Program-made: the position numbers and the translations under genes | NCBI RefSeq assembly: GCF_020150455.1 | Contig: NZ_CP083740.1 | Coordinates: forward strand, 4,712,001 to 4,776,000 | Direction of reading: 5' to 3' | DNA: 64,000 nucleotides | From: Bremerella sp. TYQ1 | GTDB taxonomy: Bacteria > Planctomycetota > Planctomycetia > Pirellulales > Pirellulaceae | Shown: positions 53,776 to 63,030 of the stretch, in pieces | Layout: the number at the start of each line of letters is the position of its first letter | Numbering within the stretch: position 1 is the first letter of the stretch | The notes under the pieces: model-generated | The model's database searches: none | What the model saw: the letters and a program-made list of their open reading frames with translations, nothing else | Told to the model about the DNA's origin: nothing

Positions 53776-56508
53776 TCATTCGGGGGGCTGATTGGTCGCA
53801 GGCTCAAATGTGACCGTGTCGAGATTCATGAGTCCGCCTTGGCGTTCTTCGTTCTGAAAGACAAAGAAGACCGTGTGGCGTCCTTTCTGAGGGGCGATCG
53901 TCGTGAAGACATCATGAAACGCATCCCAGCTTCCGTTGACGTCAATACTGGCCGTACCGATCACGGGGCCATCCAGCTGGTCTAAGCGAGCTTCAATCCT
54001 TCCACCGGAGCCAGCCGAGGTGACTCGGAACGTAAGCCCGCCAACGCGATCGAAAGGGATGCTGTCGAAACGCGCGAAATGGCCATGGTTGATTGCTCCG
54101 AGGAACTTTCCATCAGAAGCGGTGTGACCGCCGAGAGTTCGCGGCCCATTCACTTCGTCAGCTTGTTCCGCTTCAAGAGTTCGCTTGCGAAGATAGATCT
54201 TGGAGGTTCCAACAAGTGGCGGAATATCGCCTGCACCCAGATCACGATAGCTTGCTTCTAACTTCACGTGCCCAGCTTTTTCGACCTCGGCATCTGTGAG
54301 TTGAATATTGCCGACGAGTCCATCGAACACACGGACAGCGTTATCTGGTTCAAGCGAATAAACCCACGAGACCATCTCACGAATTTCGTCAACTGAGTGT
54401 TGGCTGTGAGGAAGCATGGGAACTTTGCCCCAAACTCCCGCAGATCCTTCACGAACTCGTTTGACCGATGCCTCGAAGGCTTCTGGAACGTTTCGATACT
54501 TTTCGGCAACTTTCAAGAATGCAGGACCAACACGAAGGCTGTCGACGGCATGGCAATTGAAACAGTCGCTCTTCTTCATGCGTTTGAGCCCGATTGGATC
54601 GTTGTCGTCGCCGGAGCTTCCGGAACCGTTGGGAATGCTCCCGGTGCCGAAACTCAAGTTTACCGCCGTACGTCTAGGTGCTTCCAAATCGATTTCCGGA
54701 ATACCCAAAGCGTCGGCTGCATCAAAGTCTGATGTGCCATCTTCCATGTCACGGATTGTCAGTTGGTAGCGAATTTGTTCTGCCGAGTCGAAGAAATCTC
54801 CTTGTTCTGGAGAAACGAACGTTATCTCAGGTCTCGCATTTCCAACGATAACAGGGACCGAGGCGATCGACTCGGCACCACTTGGGTCGGTGACTTTGAG
54901 TTCCACGTTGAAGACGCCTGGCTCGTTGAAAGTTACTTCTGAATTGGATGAAGTCGAGATCATTTGGGGCTGCGGCGTTTCTTCTCCAGCGCGGTAGGCG
55001 ATCCACCGATATGCTAATGCGTCGTTATCTTTGTCGATTGTCCCTTCGCTGCTTAGCTTGACTTTAAGCGGTTGTTTCCCCGTATTGTTCTCGACAGACG
55101 CGACGGCGATCGGTGGGCGATTTCCTCGAACATAGTCAATTCGTACCAGTTTCGCGTCTTCGTTCACTCCCCATGTTTCGCCATATTCCAGCATGTACAG
55201 CGCGCCATCAGGACCAAATTGTAGGTCGACCGGTCGCGTGAATTTCTGCTCAGGCATGAATGGTTCGATTGACCCTATTTCAGAGTCGCCGGTCAAGTGG
55301 ACAGCAAGAATCCAATGCCGCGACCATTCATAGATGAACAAGCAGCGATCGTAGTGCGACGGGAATTTCGTCTCGCTTTTGTTGTTCGAATCGAAATCGT
55401 AGGTCGGTCCAGCGCATGCCGTGCGACCTCCAGACCCTACTTCGGGGAACTTATCGAATGAGGCACCGGGATAATAAATGAAAGCTTCCGTCGCCGGAGG
55501 AAGTTCACGGGCGCCGGTATTATTGGGGGAATCGTTGATCGGTCGGGCAGGATCGAACTGTGAGCCTATCTTTTCGCTCGTAAAGTCGACGTCGTGATAC
55601 GCTTGATTGTCGGCAATGAAATAGGGCCAGCCGAAGTTGCCAGCTTTCTTGGCTTGATTCACTTCATCGTAACCGCGCGGGCCGCGGGCACCATCGTTCC
55701 CAGCATCGGGGCCAACTTCTCCCCAGTACAAGTAGCCAGTCTTTTGGTCGACATTAATTCGCCACGGATTGCGACATCCCATGACATAAATTTCGGGATG
55801 TCCGATCGATCCATCCTTGGGGAAAAGATTGCCATCGGGGATTTCATACGTACCATCGGCAAGCGGACGGATCCGAAGAATCTTGCCGTTGTAGCTCTTC
55901 GTATTGCTGGATGATTTTTGAGCGTCCCAAGGAAACTTGTCTTGCCGCTCATCGATCGGAGCGTATCCGTGAGAATCGCCATGCGGATGCGTGTTATCGC
56001 CGGTGCCGATGAACAGACATCCGTCCGGGCCGAACTCAAGAGATCCGGCGTGATGACAACATTGCAAACGTTGCTCTTCGTACTTTAGAAGTACTTTCTC
56101 ACTTTCCATATCGAGCTTGCCATCGACGAGAGTAAATCGACTGACATGCTGGCCTGAGAAATTAGGAGGAGAGTATTGCAGATAGATCCAGCGGTTCTCC
56201 TGAAACTTTGGATCGAGAGCCAAGCCAATCAGGCCATTTTCCTGGGCCGTTGTGACTTCGATTTCACCAACGGTTTCTGTCTGCCGCGTTGCGGGGTTAT
56301 AGACTTTTAGTTGCCCTTTAATCTCGATGTAAAAGACTTTGCCGTCTGGGGCAACGGCCAGCTCCATGGGCTGCTTCAATTGCGTTCCGAGCGTTGTGAC
56401 TTCCAAACGAGAGGGATCGAAAGAAGTATCTTCTGCGGAAATCCCAGAGACGGTGATAAGCAGTGGGATGAGGCAGAGCAGTAAACAGGGTAGCTTCACA
56501 AACGACAT
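53776..56508 (-). CDS. secreted PQQ-type glucose/sorbosone dehydrogenase with PKD, cytochrome c and carbohydrate-binding-like domains
   Basis: The 910-residue protein has a signal peptide (to about residue 25), a six-bladed quinoprotein propeller of the glucose/sorbosone dehydrogenase family (about 35-465; NGLIGLALDPKF, GSLEFGPDGCLFIGTGDN, YVMGCRNPWRI), a PKD-like beta domain (about 470-560), a class I cytochrome c domain (CFNCHAVDSL near 647, methionine PMLPH near 705), and a C-terminal jelly-roll similar to CBM6 (about 765-905; NHGHFARFDSIPFDRVGGLTFRV). It should oxidise a sugar-like substrate outside the cell membrane and hand electrons through its own heme. Transcribed alone, divergent from the sulfatase. 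Confidence 0.85.
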   Translation of the reverse strand: MSFVKLPCLLLCLIPLLITVSGISAEDTSFDPSRLEVTTLGTQLKQPMELAVAPDGKVFYIEIKGQLKVYNPATRQTETVGEIEVTTAQENGLIGLALDPKFQENRWIYLQYSPPNFSGQHVSRFTLVDGKLDMESEKVLLKYEEQRLQCCHHAGSLEFGPDGCLFIGTGDNTHPHGDSHGYAPIDERQDKFPWDAQKSSSNTKSYNGKILRIRPLADGTYEIPDGNLFPKDGSIGHPEIYVMGCRNPWRINVDQKTGYLYWGEVGPDAGNDGARGPRGYDEVNQAKKAGNFGWPYFIADNQAYHDVDFTSEKIGSQFDPARPINDSPNNTGARELPPATEAFIYYPGASFDKFPEVGSGGRTACAGPTYDFDSNNKSETKFPSHYDRCLFIYEWSRHWILAVHLTGDSEIGSIEPFMPEQKFTRPVDLQFGPDGALYMLEYGETWGVNEDAKLVRIDYVRGNRPPIAVASVENNTGKQPLKVKLSSEGTIDKDNDALAYRWIAYRAGEETPQPQMISTSSNSEVTFNEPGVFNVELKVTDPSGAESIASVPVIVGNARPEITFVSPEQGDFFDSAEQIRYQLTIRDMEDGTSDFDAADALGIPEIDLEAPRRTAVNLSFGTGSIPNGSGSSGDDNDPIGLKRMKKSDCFNCHAVDSLRVGPAFLKVAEKYRNVPEAFEASVKRVREGSAGVWGKVPMLPHSQHSVDEIREMVSWVYSLEPDNAVRVFDGLVGNIQLTDAEVEKAGHVKLEASYRDLGAGDIPPLVGTSKIYLRKRTLEAEQADEVNGPRTLGGHTASDGKFLGAINHGHFARFDSIPFDRVGGLTFRVTSAGSGGRIEARLDQLDGPVIGTASIDVNGSWDAFHDVFTTIAPQKGRHTVFFVFQNEERQGGLMNLDTVTFEPATNQPPE

Positions 56509-56740
56509 GGCGGCATTCCTGAAGTAGGCAGCGTCGAGGAAGGATTAGGGGCTCGCGAGGAACCGAAGGTAGGAACTGGAAGGGAAAGTGAGGTAATCGA
56601 ACGAACTTTTTGACTTCCGGGGTGGTTCGCTACAACATAGTTGTCAGTAGAACCGGCGTCCAGCATAACGGTTGTTGTCCACTAAGCGTTCGATTCACGT
56701 CCCCACCCTGTAGTGTCCCCGCCTGTCCAAAGGTTACTCC

Positions 56741-58141
56741 ATGTTTCGTTCGATCTTGCTATTTGCTTTGCCCTGCGTGCTGACGATAGGTTTTTCTGTG
56801 AACGTATCGGCTGCTGAGACGAAGCCGAACGTCGTTATGCTTTTGGCGGACGATCTGGGTTATCAAGATGTCGGATGCTACGACGGGCCTGTCAAAACGC
56901 CGGCGATCGATGCGCTGGCACGTGGTGGAACTCGATTTGAAGCCTTCTATTCCGGCTGTGCCGTTTGTTCGCCATCACGAGCAACGATGCTGACGGGGCG
57001 TCACCATATTCGAGCAGGCGTATACAGCTGGATTCATGACGAGTCTCAGCGATCGCACTTGCTGCTGCGGGAAAATACCTTGGCCGAAGTCTTAAAGGAG
57101 CAAGGTTACGCGACCGCGCACATCGGCAAGTGGCATCTTGGTTTACCCACGAAAAAGTTCGACAAACCAACGCCGGATCAACATGGTTTCGACTATTGGT
57201 TTGCAACATGGAACAATGCCGAGCCAAGCCATAAGAACCCTCGCAACTTTATCCGTAACGGAAAGCCTGTCGGTAAGCTGGAAGGATATTCATGTCAGCT
57301 AGTCGTCGACGAGGCCGTTGACTGGCTCGACAATCATCGAGATGGCAAGAAGCCCTTCTTTTTAAACGTCTGGTTTCATGAGCCTCATGCGCCCATCGCC
57401 GCGCCGGATGACATCGTTTCTGAATATGGGTCGCTGAAAGACAACGCGGCAATCTATTCTGGAACGATCGACAATACAAACCGCGCTATCGAACGCTTGG
57501 TTGAGAAGTTGCATTCGATCGATAAGCCGGAAAACACGTTGATTATCTATGCTTCTGACAATGGCAGTTATCGAGACGATCGAACAGGAGGTCTTCGCGG
57601 AAAGAAAGGTGTCAATTGGGAAGGGGGGATTCGTGTGCCAGGTATTTTCTATTGGCCAGGCAAAATTGATGCAGGAAAAGTGATTGCCAGCGATACACCA
57701 GCGGGAATCGTTGATATCTTTCCGACTGTCTGCGGAATTTTAGGAATAATTCCTCCTGCGAATCGCCATCTTGATGGAAGTGATTTAACGCCGCTACTCG
57801 TTTCTGGAGAGGGGGAATTCGTACGCCACCAACCGATGTTCTGGCATTTGCAACGTTCGCGTCCGATCGTGGCGATGCGTGACGGAAACTACTCGCTCGT
57901 AGCTGAACGCGACTATGAAATGAGCAAAAACAATATGTTCCAAGAAGCCTGGATCCCACGGATTAAAGGTGGAAGTTACAAGAACTATCAACTGTTCGAC
58001 TTACAGCAGGATCCCAAGCAAGAAAATGACCTTGCCGCACAGCAGCCGGAACTCGTTGCGAAGTTAAAATCAAAGCTTTTAGAGATCAACCAAAGCATCA
58101 TGGAAGATGGTGCCGACTGGCATGAACTGCAAGCTGATTAG
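56741..58141 (+). CDS. secreted sulfatase (formylglycine type)
   Basis: The 466-residue protein has a signal peptide (cut near SAAE) and the sulfatase signature CSPSR (C76 to R80), where Cys76 would become formylglycine. Metal ligands are Asp36-Asp37 (LADDLGYQD), WFHEPHAP and YASDNGS. Secreted sulfatases desulfate polysaccharides or other sulfate esters and are greatly expanded in marine planctomycetes; the substrate is unknown. AAGGTTACTCC precedes the ATG. By eye the second half is more AT-rich than its neighbours. It is divergent from the PQQ-type dehydrogenase. Confidence 0.93.
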   Translation: MFRSILLFALPCVLTIGFSVNVSAAETKPNVVMLLADDLGYQDVGCYDGPVKTPAIDALARGGTRFEAFYSGCAVCSPSRATMLTGRHHIRAGVYSWIHDESQRSHLLLRENTLAEVLKEQGYATAHIGKWHLGLPTKKFDKPTPDQHGFDYWFATWNNAEPSHKNPRNFIRNGKPVGKLEGYSCQLVVDEAVDWLDNHRDGKKPFFLNVWFHEPHAPIAAPDDIVSEYGSLKDNAAIYSGTIDNTNRAIERLVEKLHSIDKPENTLIIYASDNGSYRDDRTGGLRGKKGVNWEGGIRVPGIFYWPGKIDAGKVIASDTPAGIVDIFPTVCGILGIIPPANRHLDGSDLTPLLVSGEGEFVRHQPMFWHLQRSRPIVAMRDGNYSLVAERDYEMSKNNMFQEAWIPRIKGGSYKNYQLFDLQQDPKQENDLAAQQPELVAKLKSKLLEINQSIMEDGADWHELQAD

Positions 58142-58298
58142 CTCGCAAAGCAACACCCCTTCGACATGAATATATTGCAGCACGCCCCAGGAATTTACGA
58201 GGTGGTTTCTTCGGCAATCGAGGTCTTGAGAAGCATGAAGCAATTCGTTGAGAACTGTTTTTGAATCTCCCATTTGTTCTTGGGAACTCGAAAGGCGA

Positions 58299-58328
58299 TT
58301 GACGGTATCTAACGATAGGTCTTATTTT
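58299..58328 (+). promoter_or_regulatory. possible sigma70-type promoter of the DUF4259 gene
   Basis: TTGACG (58299-58304) is followed after 18 bases by TATTTT (58323-58328). The leader would be about 35 bases. The -10 is a four-of-six match. Confidence 0.42.
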
Positions 58329-58368
58329 GTGTGGCGAGCTAGTTGGACTGCACGGAGACGCATCGTAC

Positions 58369-58776
58369 ATGGGTGCCTGGGGATACGAGATTTTCGACAA
58401 CGATACCGCTTGTGATTGGCAAGATCGTTTACTGCGAAGTAAAGGAGTCTGCTTGATCGAAGAGGCGTTGCAGGACGTCGTTGACACGTCCCAAGGGAAA
58501 ATCGATACGGATGTTGCGATCAGAATGCTTGCGGCCTGCGAAGCACTTGCCCACCTTCGAGGGCGTCCTGGCCTTCAAGAAGCGTCGCTCGATTGCCTAG
58601 CCGCTTGGAGCCAATCGCAACAGGGTGTCGAGACGGATCACTTGGTTAGTTTAGCTCACCAGGCACTGCCTCGAATCAAGTCGGAAGCTTGTCAGTTGAG
58701 GCGACTATGGGAAGTAAGTGGGCAGTACGATCAGTGGCTCGCTACGATTGATGACGTGGCACGGCGTATTGCTTAG
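58369..58776 (+). CDS. DUF4259 family protein
   Basis: A 135-residue protein that begins MGAWGYEIFDNDTACDW, the hallmark N-terminus of DUF4259 proteins, followed by helices. Family function is unknown. ATG 58369 has GGAG upstream; a longer reading adds 14 residues that are not part of the family. Its stop overlaps that of the opposite-strand M28 peptidase by four bases. Confidence 0.82.
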   Translation: MGAWGYEIFDNDTACDWQDRLLRSKGVCLIEEALQDVVDTSQGKIDTDVAIRMLAACEALAHLRGRPGLQEASLDCLAAWSQSQQGVETDHLVSLAHQALPRIKSEACQLRRLWEVSGQYDQWLATIDDVARRIA

Positions 58777-59657
58777 TTGCCAAGGCGTTTTACCGAAGAG
58801 GTTACACCAAGAGTAACTTCCGTCATGGCGTGGTAGTCCAGCGTGTCTGCTGTATCACTCGGTTGATGATAGTTTGGATTCCGCAAGAAGCTTGTGTCTG
58901 TCAGCATCAACGCGGGGTATCCTTGATCCCAGAACGAACTGTTATCACTGCGTCGTATCTCTTCAATCGACTCAGGCAAGCATAAGGAAAACAGTCCTAG
59001 CTTGGTCGCCTTCTTAAAGCCTCGGCGAAAAGCCCAAGACAATTGCCAGGAGTTCAGGTTCCCGATGGCAGCGAGGAAGTTGCCTCGTTTCGGGAAGAGT
59101 GGATGCAGCCACTTTGGGATTGAAGCTGGGACTTGTTGTGAGTTCGGTTCGTCGCGGAAGTAACCGACCATCTCTAGGCAGAGCATTGCAATTTGTTCGC
59201 CACGCTTCTTTGCTTCGCGAGCATGGTATTGGCTTCCCATACTGTCGAGACTCATGTAGGGAGCTTCTTCGCAGGCAAACGAAATAAAGCGAATTGTCCG
59301 CTTCGGTCGAAGCCCTCTGAGAAGTCGGCTGGTTTCCAAGAGAACCGCAACCGCCGATGCGTTGTCGTCGGCCCCTGGAGTCGTGGCGATGGTGTCGTAG
59401 TGGGCTCCGAGTACGATCACCTCGTTTGTTGCTTGGGTGCCTTCAATTTCTACGATGAGATTCGTTGCCGGCCCGTCTGAAGATTCGTACGTTTCTTCTC
59501 GGACCTCGTAGCCCATCTTGTGCCACTGGGAAATTAGATAGGAAGAAGTTGCCTCAATGGTATCTGGTTTCGCAAGGATTCGTGGGCCGATCTCGGTGGC
59601 CAGGCAATCGACATGCTGGCGAAGTTGGGCATGAATCGAATTTTTGTCGAAAGCCAT
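58773..59657 (-). CDS. M28-family zinc aminopeptidase-like protein
   Basis: The 294-residue protein has the M28 metal-binding pattern: LGAHYDTI (His, Asp), GADDNASAVA (bridging Asp), CEEAPY (catalytic Glu and metal ligand), then CLEMVGYF (Glu) and NYHQPSDTADTLDYHAM (His). No signal peptide is seen, so it may act in the cytoplasm. M28 enzymes remove N-terminal residues or act as glutaminyl cyclases; the substrate is unknown. No clear ribosome site precedes the chosen ATG. Confidence 0.88.
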   Translation of the reverse strand: MAFDKNSIHAQLRQHVDCLATEIGPRILAKPDTIEATSSYLISQWHKMGYEVREETYESSDGPATNLIVEIEGTQATNEVIVLGAHYDTIATTPGADDNASAVAVLLETSRLLRGLRPKRTIRFISFACEEAPYMSLDSMGSQYHAREAKKRGEQIAMLCLEMVGYFRDEPNSQQVPASIPKWLHPLFPKRGNFLAAIGNLNSWQLSWAFRRGFKKATKLGLFSLCLPESIEEIRRSDNSSFWDQGYPALMLTDTSFLRNPNYHQPSDTADTLDYHAMTEVTLGVTSSVKRLGN

Positions 59658-59786
59658 GAGTTAGTGCACCACACTGGGAAGGCAAGTTCGTCACGATTAT
59701 ATGGAAATCGTGCGCGTTTCGATTCTTTTGAAGTAGAATCGACCGAACCGGAATCGCACGGTTCTCTCAATTGTGGATAAGCCCAT

Positions 59787-60131
59787 ATGAAAGCCATCGT
59801 TTTACAAACGCTCGACGGCGAACATCACATCGGATTCATCTTATGCGCCATTCCTCCAGGCGATGTGGAGGGGGACTGCATGTTTTCGATCGTACCGGAC
59901 AACGCCGAGCTGTTTGAAGACCCGAATATTGTCGAGCTTTTGGACCGCCGTGATCAGGGAGAGAGCCAGATCGAACTACTCGAAAATAGCCGCGGTGTCT
60001 TGATCCGTTCGCGGCGTCTCGACGTGATGTTCGTTGAGTTCGAGTCGGACGGCATCGGACGTTGGGGATATGTTCGGCAAGGTGAGAGAGTCGCGATCGG
60101 GACAGCGACGACGATCAATTCGGCCCGTTAG
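59787..60131 (+). CDS. small conserved hypothetical protein
   Basis: A 114-residue soluble protein, probably mostly beta (MKAIVLQTLDGEHHIGFIL, RRLDVMFVEFESDGIGRWGYV). No signal or membrane segment and no family recognised. GGATAAG lies at a usable distance before the ATG. Confidence 0.5.
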   Translation: MKAIVLQTLDGEHHIGFILCAIPPGDVEGDCMFSIVPDNAELFEDPNIVELLDRRDQGESQIELLENSRGVLIRSRRLDVMFVEFESDGIGRWGYVRQGERVAIGTATTINSAR

Positions 60132-60554
60132 GCATTCTTTCCTCGTACCAGGGGACTCATCGCCACGGCGGCCGCGGTATCTAATGGGGTATTCTCTGGT
60201 GTTATGGTTGTGTTTGCGTGGGCGTTGCCCGCTTTCTTGGCGGACTGCGGTAACTACGACAAACTTCAGTAAAGTTGAACTTTCGGCCTGACAAGGCTTG
60301 TGGTATTATGAATGCCGTTCAAGCTTTATATCGCCAAATAAAGGTAAATAGACCGGTGTAGTTGATTCTCTGTCAGCGTGAAGTTCGCCCCCTTCGGCAT
60401 ACCTGCAACGTGGGATGTTTTCCCGACGGCGGCTGCGAACAAGCTCTCCTTTCGCTGAATTGCACCGAGTAGCGATCCTTCTAAATCGATTTGAGCTGGG
60501 ATGAAGATCCCCCCGCTCCCTACCCACAAATTCCTGTTTGGAACAAGAAGTACG
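60132..60554 (+). other. 423-base gap, probable promoter and long leader of the SulP gene
   Basis: An extended -10 element TGG-TATTAT (60301-60309) suggests a start near 60316, leaving a leader of about 235 bases before the SulP ATG. Within it GTTCGC (60383-60388) and GCGAAC (60435-60440) can close a stem that encloses smaller hairpins. No known riboswitch class is recognisable. Confidence 0.4.
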
Positions 60555-62039
60555 ATGCAGAAACCAGAATCCTGGCGTCAACAATGGTTTGGCAATATTC
60601 CTAAAGACCTTCTCGCGGGTCTCGTTGTCGCGCTGGCTTTGATTCCTGAAGCGATTGCTTTCTCGATCATTGCTGGCGTCGATCCCAAAGTTGGATTGTA
60701 CGCTTCGTTTTGTATTGCCACCGTTTCCGCTTTCGTTGGCGGCCGCCCCGGCATGATCTCGGCCGCAACCGGGGCAATGGCGTTGGTGATGGTGACGTTG
60801 GTGAAAGAGCATGGCCTGCAGTATTTGCTTGCCGCGACCATTCTGACAGGCATCCTGCAGATCGCTGCTGGGTACTTAAAGCTCGGTGTGCTGATGCGTT
60901 TCGTCTCGAAGTCGGTAATCACCGGGTTTGTGAATGCATTGGCAATTCTGATCTTCATGGCACAGCTACCAGAGCTGATTAACGTGCCATGGATCGTCTA
61001 TCCGATGGTGGCCGCAGGTTTGGCAATCATTTACTTGTTCCCCTATCTGACCAAAGCAGTTCCATCACCTCTGATTGCCATCTGTGCTTTGACCGCCGTT
61101 TCGGTCACGTTTGGTTTTAACATCAATACCGTGGGCGACATGGGGCAGTTGCCAGACAGCTTGCCAGTGTTTCTGCTCCCTGAGATTCCGCTGACGTTTG
61201 AAACGTTGCAAATCATCTTCCCCGTTTCGGTGACATTGGCAGTCGTTGGTTTGCTGGAATCGTTGATGACCGCCTCGATCGTCGACGAAATGACCGACAC
61301 ACAAAGCAATAAGAACCAAGAGTGCATCGGCCAAGGTTGCTCGAACATTGTGGCTGGTTTCCTCGGCGGTATGGCTGGCTGTGCGATGATCGGTCAGTCG
61401 GTCATCAATGTGAAGTCGGGCGGACGTGGAAGACTTTCGACGCTGTGTGCCGGGGTGTTCCTGCTGATTCTGATTGTCTTTCTAGGCGAGTATGTTTCGA
61501 TGATTCCTATGGCCGCATTGGTCGCGGTGATGATCATGGTTTCGATCGGGACGTTCAAATGGGAATCGCTTACGAATCTCGTGTTTCATCCTAAGAGCTC
61601 CAGCGTGGTGATGGTCAGTACTGTCGTGGTCGTGGTCGTGACACACGACTTGGCTCAGGGAGTGCTCGTTGGCGTGCTGATGTCCGGCTTCTTCTTCGCT
61701 CACAAAGTGCAGCAGATTTTGGAAGTCGAAGGCGAACTACACGAATGTAAAACGGGCAAGACGTACAACGTCAGCGGCCAAGTCTTCTTTGCCTCGGCCG
61801 ATCGTTTCGTCAATTCGTTCGATTACCAGGAAGAACTCGATCGCGTGCACATCGATGTGACCGATGCACATTTCTGGGACATCACTGCGATTGGTGCGCT
61901 GGACAAAGTGATCGTGAAGTATCGACAGAAAGAGGTTGAAGTCGAGCTCATCGGGCTTAACACAGCGAGCGCTCACATGGTGGACCGCTTCGCTATTCAC
62001 GATAAGCCCGATGCAGTGAAGCAGCTGGCTGGGCATTAA
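60555..62039 (+). CDS. SulP-family anion transporter with STAS domain
   Basis: The 494-residue protein has about 11-14 membrane helices and the SulP start ([27 protein letters not shown]), [20 protein letters not shown] in the middle, and a C-terminal STAS domain (about 410-490; [23 protein letters not shown]). SulP proteins import sulfate, bicarbonate or other anions; a bicarbonate role is possible but cannot be told from sequence. ATG 60555 begins the conserved part; GAAGAAG-like purines lie before it. It converges with the STN-like gene. Confidence 0.94.
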   Translation: MQKPESWRQQWFGNIPKDLLAGLVVALALIPEAIAFSIIAGVDPKVGLYASFCIATVSAFVGGRPGMISAATGAMALVMVTLVKEHGLQYLLAATILTGILQIAAGYLKLGVLMRFVSKSVITGFVNALAILIFMAQLPELINVPWIVYPMVAAGLAIIYLFPYLTKAVPSPLIAICALTAVSVTFGFNINTVGDMGQLPDSLPVFLLPEIPLTFETLQIIFPVSVTLAVVGLLESLMTASIVDEMTDTQSNKNQECIGQGCSNIVAGFLGGMAGCAMIGQSVINVKSGGRGRLSTLCAGVFLLILIVFLGEYVSMIPMAALVAVMIMVSIGTFKWESLTNLVFHPKSSSVVMVSTVVVVVVTHDLAQGVLVGVLMSGFFFAHKVQQILEVEGELHECKTGKTYNVSGQVFFASADRFVNSFDYQEELDRVHIDVTDAHFWDITAIGALDKVIVKYRQKEVEVELIGLNTASAHMVDRFAIHDKPDAVKQLAGH

Positions 62040-62049
62040 TCACTGCCAA

Positions 62050-62841
62050 CTAGTTCGTGTTCGACGTCTGTTGCGTTGCTTCATACAACTGTTGAAGCAA
62101 CGACTCGATCATGTCGTGCCCCATGCGATTTTGTCGTACGAGCAGCATATGACATGAGGCGACCTGGGAAATGCTTGCCCCGTCGGAAGCTTGCCAGGTT
62201 TCTGGAAGGATCACTTGAGTAAGGGCGACTGTTAGCTGGTCGACGGAAATAGCGTCGCTTAAGAAGTACGCTCGAACGGTCATATGTTCGTCTGCCGCGT
62301 CCGCCGAAGTGAACACGATCGCTTCGTTCTCGACGTACCACCCCAGTCCCTCTTCGCCGCAAAGAATGTTGAGGGCACTGTGCAGTTTGAGCCCCTCGAT
62401 GTTCCGAGTGATCAGCATGTCGACTTTCAAGCCTTCAGCTTTCATCCCTTCCCGGTCCAGCACGATATTGATACCGTGCAATTGCTTGAGATAGCCAACC
62501 ACTTCATCTAGCGGCGTGTCGATGAACTGGATTTTGGTTTCTTGATAACGAATCTTGGCATCGATCAGCTGATCTGTTTTGGCCGATGCTCCTAGCCAGC
62601 GTACGAACTTCGATGGCTGAGGATCGCTTCTTTTCATGCGAGTTGAAGGAGCGGCCAATGGGTCAGTGGGACCAGAGTTAGTTGTTTTTGTTGACGGTGT
62701 TTTCGTCTGCGAAGTCTCATTAGGAGAAGCCTGGAAAGGGTCGTACGTGTCGGACGATTTACCTGGTGCTTGTTCTTCTCCGTGCGCATTCGAGGCAAGA
62801 ATCAGTAGGCAGACAACAGGCATAATCGCCAAAGTACGCAT
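62050..62841 (-). CDS. secreted protein with secretin/TonB N-terminal-like (STN) domain
   Basis: The 263-residue protein has a signal peptide (cut near NAHG-EE), a Ser/Thr/Pro-rich linker to about residue 75, then an STN-like fold (IQFIDTPLDEVVGYLKQLHGINIVLDREG, then LKLHSALNILCGEEGLGWYVENEAIVFTS) and a further alpha/beta part (VRAYFLSDAISVDQLTVALTQVI). STN domains cap secretins and TonB receptors, but no barrel or secretin follows here. ATG 62841 is preferred, with AAGGAG six bases before it; an ATG two codons earlier would leave no spacing. Confidence 0.78.
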   Translation of the reverse strand: MRTLAIMPVVCLLILASNAHGEEQAPGKSSDTYDPFQASPNETSQTKTPSTKTTNSGPTDPLAAPSTRMKRSDPQPSKFVRWLGASAKTDQLIDAKIRYQETKIQFIDTPLDEVVGYLKQLHGINIVLDREGMKAEGLKVDMLITRNIEGLKLHSALNILCGEEGLGWYVENEAIVFTSADAADEHMTVRAYFLSDAISVDQLTVALTQVILPETWQASDGASISQVASCHMLLVRQNRMGHDMIESLLQQLYEATQQTSNTN

Positions 62842-63030
62842 CACCATCTCCTTATTGGAACAGATAGAATCCTCAAGCCTTCCCGGAACCTAACGAATAT
62901 CATGGGAACGTGCCACGAACGGGAAGGAATTTTCTGGATAGGTACCGACTAGAGAAAATCGGCGGGTCGATAAGCTATAGTTTTTCTAGTATGGATCAAC
63001 CCAAGTGTTTTATCTGGCGAAACGGTGGCT

